This document shows, piece by piece, positions 56,905 through 64,000 of a DNA stretch of 64,000 nucleotides. Under the pieces are notes generated by a model, which saw only the letters and a list, made by a program, of their open reading frames with translations, did no database searches and had not been told where the DNA came from. Each line of letters begins with the position of its first letter. The stretch's first letter is position 1. The translations under genes and the position numbers were made by a program. The stretch is from Cunninghamia lanceolata (taxonomy: Eukaryota; Streptophyta; Pinopsida; Cupressales; Cupressaceae): NCBI GenBank assembly GCA_027924645.1, contig BSBN01000809.1, positions 47,150,001-47,214,000 on the forward strand, written 5' to 3'.

Positions 56905-58671
56905 TGTATGTATAAAGGCAAGGCCAATACATTCATTAAAGTACGGTCAACAAGCACAACAAGCACGAAGAAGACACACAAGTCACAGACAAGATAGTAA
57001 TAGGCACACAAAACATGGGGAAGATAGTTACAATAATGCAAAACATGGAGAAGGTTGTATTGAAGACACACAAAAGATAGTGAATGCAGTGAAGACAGTG
57101 ATGATTTTTCTTTTTCTTTTTCTCATATATATGAAATGCAGATGCAAGTACAAGGAAAGTAAACACACCACCCATAATGCAGGAGGGACTCATCACCACC
57201 GGTCTTTAAACTACATATGGGGTAATAGACATACAATACAAATCAAGCACACCATACAAATCCCAAAGCATAGTAGGGACTCATCACCACCGATCTTTAA
57301 ACTATGCTTGGGAACAAACATGCAATACACACACACTTGGAAGACACATAGAAAACATGGTAGACAAGCGATAGAGTGTTCCTATTTCTAGGTTCATCAC
57401 TATCTCAGGCACATTACAGGCACACATTGATGATTGGGCTTCACCACAATAATCGCTAAAGACATGCTTAATGGTTGAGTTAGTCATAGAACCACTCCCT
57501 ACCTCTGTAAAGGATTTTTAGAAAATAACAGGATGTGTACTCTCCTCGAGAAATACGCCATCCCTGCCTCCACAGAGGGCTTAAGATAAAAAGGACATAC
57601 ATGATATCTTGCCTCTGCAGAGGGCTTAAATGATTGTAAGTTGATTTCAAACAAATCTCAGAGTGCAAGAGGGACTCATTGCCACCAGTCTTTAAGACTA
57701 CACATGAGAACAAATACACTTTGCTAGCATCTAAAATAGACAACTTACCTTATATATGCCCCCATCTTAAGGTGGTTGATATTGTGTAGCAATATCAAGC
57801 ACATCAAGGTAGGAAGAAAACACACAAGGGAACACCAGCTCTTGCAAAGCCCATGCCCCCCAGAGGTGACATGTACTTTACGATTGCCAAATGTTCCCAC
57901 AAACGCATTCCTGCAAGAAAAGTGTTAGTGTCCATATAATCATGATAAACAACAATGCATATGATCATTCACATCAAGAGAGCCAAGGTTATGCTACAGA
58001 TTTGAAGACTGAGTATAATCATGGGGCTATACCGTAGAAATCTCAAAACTTAGTGTAACCAAGGCATGATTCAAAGAGAAACAAAGTGCATAGAGCAATA
58101 GTATTGTTATGGTTTGTAAGTATGATAAGACAACATCAAGATCACATGGAGTGATTCTAATAGCCAACTGTCAGATAATATATATCAACCCCATCATCAT
58201 GTATGGAGATGGTCTATTTTTTAATTTCTCGCTAAAGGGACACTAGGACCATATCAGTATAATATGTTTTTCATCGTCCACTCACTAGATAGAAACACTA
58301 GAAGAAGGGAAACAATAAATTGAGAGAGGATAAACAAGTGCCTTAGGGACAATCATGTAGGAGGGTTCCCTGAAGTCACAAACTACAACCCGACGCTATG
58401 TCCATAAGACACAACACACAATAGTGAAAAATAAAGGAGAATTAATATAGAAGAATGATGATACAAATAGAACAATGTCACAATAGAGGTGGTCTCCTAG
58501 TATCTTGGAGCTTACAAGAGAATCAAGGATCGTCCTAGGAGGCCTAAACAACACATAACACATGATGAGGGAAACACAACATGAAGGGAAGGTCAAATAC
58601 ACAAGCTGATCATGCTAACTGCATAAGTGACCACTAGGGTTAGAGATACTTACCTATTAATAAAAGTCGTT
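56905..58671 (-). other. Conserved non-coding 3' region of element D
   Basis: It matches 19471-21205 of element C over its length. It keeps the CCTCTGCAGAGG palindrome (57612-57623, with variants near 57499 and 57567), the CTTAAG-centred palindrome near 57773 and the splice-like signals. A donor G-GTAAGT lies at 58654/58653, an acceptor TTCTTGCAG at 57911/57910 and a second donor AG-GTAAGT at 57749/57748. A 176-codon frame on the + strand (56861-57391) is low-complexity and starts in the LTR. Confidence 0.63.
57749..57910 (-). other. Candidate internal exon, 162 bp
   Basis: This is the counterpart of 20316-20476, with the same boundaries and high similarity throughout. Confidence 0.4.
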
Positions 58672-61148
58672 CTAGAATTTGGAACTTGTGAGCATCTTGG
58701 AGAGATGATCTATCAAGTTTTGTGCAAAGCTTGAGTGGTTCTTATGAGAGTCTTGTTTGTTGTTAGAAAGTCCATGTAATGCTTGTTTCTTAGATTCTTG
58801 TGTATGTGATACATTTTGTTGCTTGTGAGGAGGATAACCACTATTATTTTCAACTGATGACAATCTTTATACTCTTTTCTAATTTTTAGCTAGCTTTCTT
58901 TGTTGAGTTCTTCTATCACAATAACAAGGACTATCTTGTATTATTTCAATCATTTCATGTGTTATAGTTTCTTGTTTTAGTTGTTGTATTTGTCTTTCTG
59001 ATGCATTTTGGTTATCTCCTGATCCTTGTAAAGATAACAGAGGAGGAACCTCAGGATAAATTCCTTTTCCTCATGGATGAGGTGGGTTAGCCAACTTTTC
59101 TTGATCCACTTGTATTATACCCACGATGTTATCATATTCCAAATAATCATCATCTACTTCTACTATATTATGTTCCACCATATTGTTATCAATATGCTTA
59201 GAGAAAGGATTAGTAAAGATTTGTAAATTTTGATTCGGTGGAGCACCGACTTATTTCCATTGTCATTCACACATGATACTTGTATAAAATTCAAGTTGAT
59301 GATGTCTTGTATTTCATGTTTAAGATGCATACATCATTCAGTATCATGTCCTTTTTGTCGATGAAAATGACAAAGGCAATAGCATTGAAATTAGTTCCTT
59401 GTGTTTTATTAGGATCCAAAGGTTTAATTAGGGGAAGATTCATAAGATTATTACTCACAATTTGATTCATGATAGAATGATAGGACTCAAATATCAGAGT
59501 AAAATTTCTTTGCTGATACAGTGCCTTCTTCAAATTAGTGATAGCAAACACTTGAGAAAAGTTATTCAAATTCGGTCCATTAACCTTGATGAAACTCTTA
59601 TTATTCTTCTTAAAGTCATTTTGTAATGGTCCACCCATGGATTGACCAACTTGTGCCAATGAGTTTTGGTTTTCATACTGACTACACGAAAGTTGATAAT
59701 CATGAAGAGCGGTACATAGATGTTGAAAGGAGTTATTCTTCATCAAGAGAATCTTATCACAAATGCTAGGTTTTAGATTTGTAATAAACACCTTCTGAAC
59801 ATCCTCATCCTTCATCTGATATTGAATTTGTGCATAGAGAGATTGATACTGACTAATAAACTCAGTTAACTTCTCTTTCGGACCTTGCTTGCAATGAACT
59901 AAATCAATAAAAGAGACTTGAGGTCCAATGTTTGCTTGAAAATGTTGTAAAAATTGGTCAACTAATTGCAAAAAAGAATGTATTGAATTTAGAGGTAAAG
60001 AGCAAAACCATTCGAAAGTAGTATCTTTGAGAGATTGTAGGAAAATTTTTCCTAACAAGTCCTCTTTAAAGTAAAAATCGCTACACATAGTCGTGAATGT
60101 TGCCACATGAGTATTAGGATCACCTTTTCCACCATATTTGTCAAAGAAAGGGGTCTCAAACCTCCCAGGCATAGGAGTTCTCAAAATTGCATAAGATAGG
60201 GGATTACGAGCATGGTAAGTTGGTATATTAGGTTGTGAAGAATTTGTCAAGTTTGTCAATTTTTGTTGTAAAGAAGTCATGCCTTGCAAAAGTTGGTTTA
60301 AGATGGCATCATTGGGAGATACAATTTGCTATGAGGAATTAGAACCAAAGTGAGGAGATGATTGAGTGTAAGTTGTGATAAGTGGAGGCTATGAATAGTT
60401 CAATGGTGGTTGGACATAGTGATAGGTAATAGTTGTATGTAATAGGTGGCTGAGAATAGGTGGGATGCAGAGGTGGTTGAGAATAAGTATTCATAGAAGA
60501 GATCCCCTTAGAAACCAAGTTCTGATAATTAAATCCCACAGTTTTGTAATTTTGTGAGCTAGATCCATTAGATACTCCAATACCAATGGTAGCATTACTA
60601 CAAGAATTTACATTAGTTGTTAAAATTATCGATGTAAATGTAGACATTTCAGTGGTCAGTATAGGTGTCGATACTTGTGTATGAGATGGTGATGACACAT
60701 TTTTTATACCATTTGCACATTTAGTCACTATCATGACATTATTGTGTACAATATGTGTTAAACCTTGAATAACATTAATACCATCTTGTCCTTCTTTTAT
60801 CAATTCTCTTATGTGGTGGATCAAAGGGATAGCTTCTTTCGCTATACATTCATTTCCAACAAATTCTTGAAAATCACTTAAGTCTTTATCAAGTTTGTTT
60901 ATTTGCTCACTAGGTACATGTGTGACCACCTCAATAGTGTCCTCAACATCATGAAATACTTGATCATCCATAGTGGTTGTATGAGGTATGATATCTTGCA
61001 AAATTTGTGTCTCTCCTTTTGTAAAGAAGGTATTCAATGGATTTTCAGAGGTGGGAATGTCGAATTCTTCAAAAGCACTAGATCCCATGAGTCTTATACT
61101 TCTTCTTAAAGGGATATTTCTATTAGGGTAGTGAGTTATAATACTCAT
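58672..61148 (-). pseudogene. gag: Gag of element D, two long frames
   Basis: I place the start at 61148, where MSIITHYPNRNIPLRRS matches the start of C; the open frame upstream to 61385 is not shared. The first frame runs to 60339 through the helical N-terminal region and Pro/Tyr-rich linker, shifting near the end of the linker. The second (60289-59291) carries the Gag core (RFETPFFDKYGGKGDP, WFCSLPL) and the linker to the zinc finger, with a shift near 59380 that hides the C/H motif. A TAG near 60332 stands where C has Gln. The C-terminal tail is readable to 58672 (HKNHSSFAQNLIDHLSKM). It is better preserved than the C copy. Confidence 0.83.
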
Positions 61149-61708
61149 ATAAAAGAAACCCATGCTTAATGCACAAACTAATAGAAGAAACCCTAGGAGA
61201 AAGATATTTTTAAGATCTAAAATGCTTAATTTTTCAACTTTTCTCAACGCAAATAAGTGAAAGAAAAGGTGTTGTAAGGAAAATTGATGAAGTGCAGCAA
61301 TTAATATGTCTAATATCAGTCCAATAAAGCAATAATATCCTTCAAAAAAAACTTTTGATGCAATCCTAGAGTGATGACAATTCAAAACCTAGTGAAAATA
61401 TACTAAAAGATGCAATTTTCCACAAGTTTTCAATGTAAAGACCCAATAAAAATGGTATTGTAAAGAATTTTAAGAGGTGAAGAAGATTATAGTAGTGATA
61501 TCAGTCACCTAAAGCCATAAAATCTATCACAACATGGTTGGAGTGCAAATCTAAGTCAAACCCTAGGGAAAATATAGCCAAAATATGAAAATTTTCACCA
61601 AATTTCAATGCAAAAGCCAAATAAAATGGGTGTTGTAAAGAATTTGAGGAGGGGCAATAGATAATAACCTTGATAATAGCCAATTACTATGGAAAAATAC
61701 TTTACAAC
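61149..61708 (-). repeat. Gag leader of element D with tandem repeats, truncated
   Basis: Three units with GTGTTGTAAGG- or GTATTGTAAAG-like phrases (near 61268, 61454 and 61629) match the leader array of C. The array breaks at 61708. Confidence 0.68.
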
Positions 61709-62953
61709 TATAACATCAAAAAATGTTCCCTTCGGGGCTTTTCCGTCATAAGGTTTAGCTCCCAGGTCTTTAGTATGCATTTAGGACATTTTAGTTCATA
61801 TTTTGGCATCCCGATGGAATGAGACCTGGGTTTCATGGTAAATGGGACCTAGGAGGACCCCTTGAGCTATACCCTTCCCAAAATAGGGGGGAGGATTTGG
61901 GCGCCCGCACCTTAGTCCTACCCTATTTTGGGGTAGCCCCAATTTCCAGGTGTCAGTTTGTGACCATTATTAGGTCCCTTTGGCGACACAGTAAGTTTGA
62001 ATTTTAAATATCTTGGTGGGAGTGCTTGTAGTTGCATATATAAGCATGTTTAGGCATTCATTTGTAAACTAGATTTCAATTAGATGATCATTGTGAACTT
62101 TAGGCATTCTCAAGGTGATTGAAGGCTTTCTATTATGTTGCAAGAGCAGACTTGTATGTTTTGTGTGTTGATATTTGCAGATTTGAGCATCAATTTCCTC
62201 ATGGAATGAAGAGAATCTTCCTCCCATAAGAGCTTCACTACAAGGTGACATAAAATTGTGTTTTTATCATTGATTCCTTTAGTTTTTTGCCTCTACATCA
62301 CAAGGGCATGCAATCTTTGTCTGACAATGGTGTTTGAAGAGTTAAGTGTCCTCTAGGGCTTGATTGAGGCAAGCCTCTAAACACCACAACCCCCAAACCA
62401 AGTCTTGTGATTGTAGGTTACATGTGTCACATCTAGAAAAAGTGGAGTTGCAGGAAGGATTGGTAGGCATCAAGGATTAAATCAGACAAAGGAGCACTTC
62501 TAGGACTAGGGTGCTTGCAACAGTGTCCTCAGTAGACAGATCTCATGAAATAAAAGTTACAAGGCTGATCAGTGTCAAAAGGAGGTCCAGATTCCCTAAA
62601 AAAGTAGGTATCTTGGACTTGGGCACCTGCACCTTAGTTCTCAACTATTCCACCTCAGAACCTTGAAAACAAGTATTATGTGATTTGTTATTTTACTCCT
62701 GTCTACAAGAGCTTTTTATGTCTTTCGTTAATTTGTTGTCGTATTTGCATAATTAGGGTTTTCATGGTTAATTGGAAATAAGAGAAGGAAAATTTGATAA
62801 TTAATTCCCTAATCCAAGTTTCCAACATCTACAAGTGACATAGGGTATGATAGTGCTCACCACTCAACCCTATATCCTTCAATGTTTAGTGGAAAGGAGG
62901 GTTTTAACATCTAAACAACAAAAGATTAACAAAATCCAATTTTATGCTAAATA
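61709..62953 (+). repeat. 5' LTR of element E
   Basis: This 1,245-bp LTR starts TATAACATC (from TGTAACATC) and ends GCTAAATA (from CTAAACA). It is the reverse complement of the C LTRs. It carries the conserved hairpin at 61871-61936 and a TATA-like ATATATAAGC near 62035. Confidence 0.88.
62035..62044 (+). promoter_or_regulatory. TATA-like box of the element E LTR
   Basis: ATATATAAGC is followed by ATGTTTAGGCATTC, as in the other family LTRs. Confidence 0.6.
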
Positions 62954-64000
62954 TTTTAGTGAACCCATGTTTTTGGACTTAAATTGCAACTTGCTAAGTG
63001 TTTTTATTCATGTTTGGTGTGATTTCATTCATTTATTTGGTCATTTATTTTATTGCATTGAGAAAAATTAAAAAAAATTAAAAATTTGGAAAAATACAAA
63101 AAAAATTGCATTGTTTGGCTTACTAAATTGCATCAATTCTTCCTAAATTTTCCTAATTCATGATTTTTGCATCAGATCTGATATAAAATACAGAAAAAAT
63201 CCAAAAAAATTAGAAATTTACATTGCATTTTCATCATTTAATTGCTAGGGTTTTGTGGAAATTTTGACAATTTTATATAACCTAGTAATTCCAAAATCTA
63301 GGGTTTGTAGGAAAAATATTTTCTCAGATTTTTCTACTGATTTTAGAGGCTCATTAAAATTTTCATTTCTCTGTAGTCTTGCATTTTAGTGTGAATTTGC
63401 ATTTAGATTTAAAATATTTGCATTTTTGCATAGAAAATTTCAACAAAAACTAGCAATTTTGATGCATTTTCGTTAAATTTGTATGGGCATTTTGCATGTT
63501 AAGGCTTGAAAATCATTTTTAGATCTGAGAGTATGTCAATTTCATCATAAATTAGACTTAAAAACATTCACATAGAATTTTGTCCCAAGATCTCAAACCC
63601 AGGGCTTCAAAAACAATGATTTTCACTAAATTTGGCCTTATTGACTTTATAAACTTGCACTATAGGTGTGTTGTGAAGGATATTTTTGAATTGATTTTCT
63701 GTTATCAAGGTTATAATTTTATTCCCCTCCTAAAAATCTTCACAACACCCTTTTAATGGGCTCTTGTAGTGAAAATTTAGTGAAAAACTACACATTTTGG
63801 CCATTTTTGCCCTAGGGTTTGACCTAGTTTACACTCCAAGCATGTTGTGATCAATTATATGGATTTAGGTGACTTATATTATTGATAATATTTTTTTTAC
63901 CTCCTAAAATTCCTTACAACACCTCTTTTTCTAGGTCTTGGAGTTGAAAAACTGTGAAAAATTGCATATTTTTGCTATATTTACACTAGGGTTTTACCTT
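62954..64000 (+). other. Primer-binding region and leader of element E
   Basis: TTTTAGTGAACCCATG (62954 on) is a mutated form of the C primer region. Beyond it the AT-rich leader and, from about 63640, the tandem repeat units run as the reverse complement of 24000-25007. There is no gene. Confidence 0.7.

Larger units (their letters stand above)
55640..61708 (-). mobile_element. Element D: gag-only LTR retrotransposon, same family as C, interrupted
   Basis: Its LTR, polypurine tract, non-coding 3' region, gag and leader repeats match element C in order. The sequence stops inside the leader at 61708, where element E begins in the opposite orientation. Its 5' LTR, if kept, lies beyond the window. 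Like C it has no pol. Confidence 0.87.
61709..64000 (+). mobile_element. Element E: third member of the C/D family, 5' part, + strand
   Basis: It is an LTR in reverse orientation to C and D, followed by a primer-binding region and leader. It begins exactly where D stops, so E was probably inserted into D. The gag region would lie beyond the window. The 5 bp before it (ACAAC, 61704-61708) are the expected target duplication, which cannot be checked here. Confidence 0.85.

Noticed and set aside
56861..57391. 176-codon open frame on the + strand
   Set aside because: It starts in the LTR of element D, runs antisense to gag, and reflects His/Lys-rich repeats of the non-coding region; not kept in element C.
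1..64000. CRISPR arrays, bacterial operons or ribosome-binding sites
   Set aside because: Everything recognisable is plant retrotransposon sequence; the tandem repeats found have diverged units of 175-822 bp, unlike CRISPR.

Overview
The window is nuclear plant DNA built almost entirely of LTR retrotransposons, several inserted into one another. I found no convincing host gene, rRNA, tRNA or CRISPR array. The base composition is AT-rich. Ty1/copia, chromovirus and Tat-type Ty3/gypsy elements are present, together with a terminal-repeat element in miniature (TRIM) and long gag-only elements. This points to a large, repeat-rich seed-plant genome, possibly a gymnosperm, but nothing in the sequence fixes the species. 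Most reading frames are broken, usually by TAG, TAA or TGA stops that lie one C-to-T change from a Gln or Arg codon.

Layout. (1) 1-7069, + strand: a copia-like LTR element without pol. It carries a gag remnant (coiled coil plus zinc knuckles) and a second, unrecognised ORF of about 1,100 codons (2027-5694). A 349-bp TRIM with perfect 5-bp target duplications lies inside that ORF. (2) 7070-10178: an unexplained stretch, then the 5' end of another LTR element (8151-8551) and a small diverged fragment related to the giant LTR described below. (3) 10179-16508, - strand: a complete but decayed chromovirus (gag-PR-RT-RNH-INT-chromodomain) with target duplication ACATG. (4) 18208-26239, - strand: element C, with 1.24-kb LTRs, a Tat-like Gag and no pol. 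(5) 27101-55014, - strand: a giant Tat-type element. Its LTRs are about 6.55 kb each once later insertions are subtracted, nearly as long as its 6.7-kb internal region. An extra RNase H domain (aRNH type) lies between protease and RT. It is interrupted by a 985-bp terminal-inverted-repeat element (27879-28863), a solo LTR (37876-38672) and a complete copia element (47526-53792, target duplication ATGAC). (6) 55640-61708, - strand: element D, the same family as C, cut at 61708 by (7) element E (61709-64000, + strand), a third member that runs off the window.

How the parts relate. C, D and E carry only Gag, so they would need reverse transcriptase and integrase from an autonomous relative. Their Gag zinc-finger pattern is of Tat type, and their primer-binding region resembles that of the giant element, so a Tat-type helper is plausible (inference). 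C and D also share about 1.75 kb of conserved non-coding DNA between gag and the polypurine tract, with matching splice-site-like signals and repeated palindromes.

The strongest candidates for something undescribed are the unknown ORF2 of the first element, the very long LTRs and domain order of the giant element, the candidate exon in C and D, and the 985-bp TIR element, whose empty site survives in the sister LTR.
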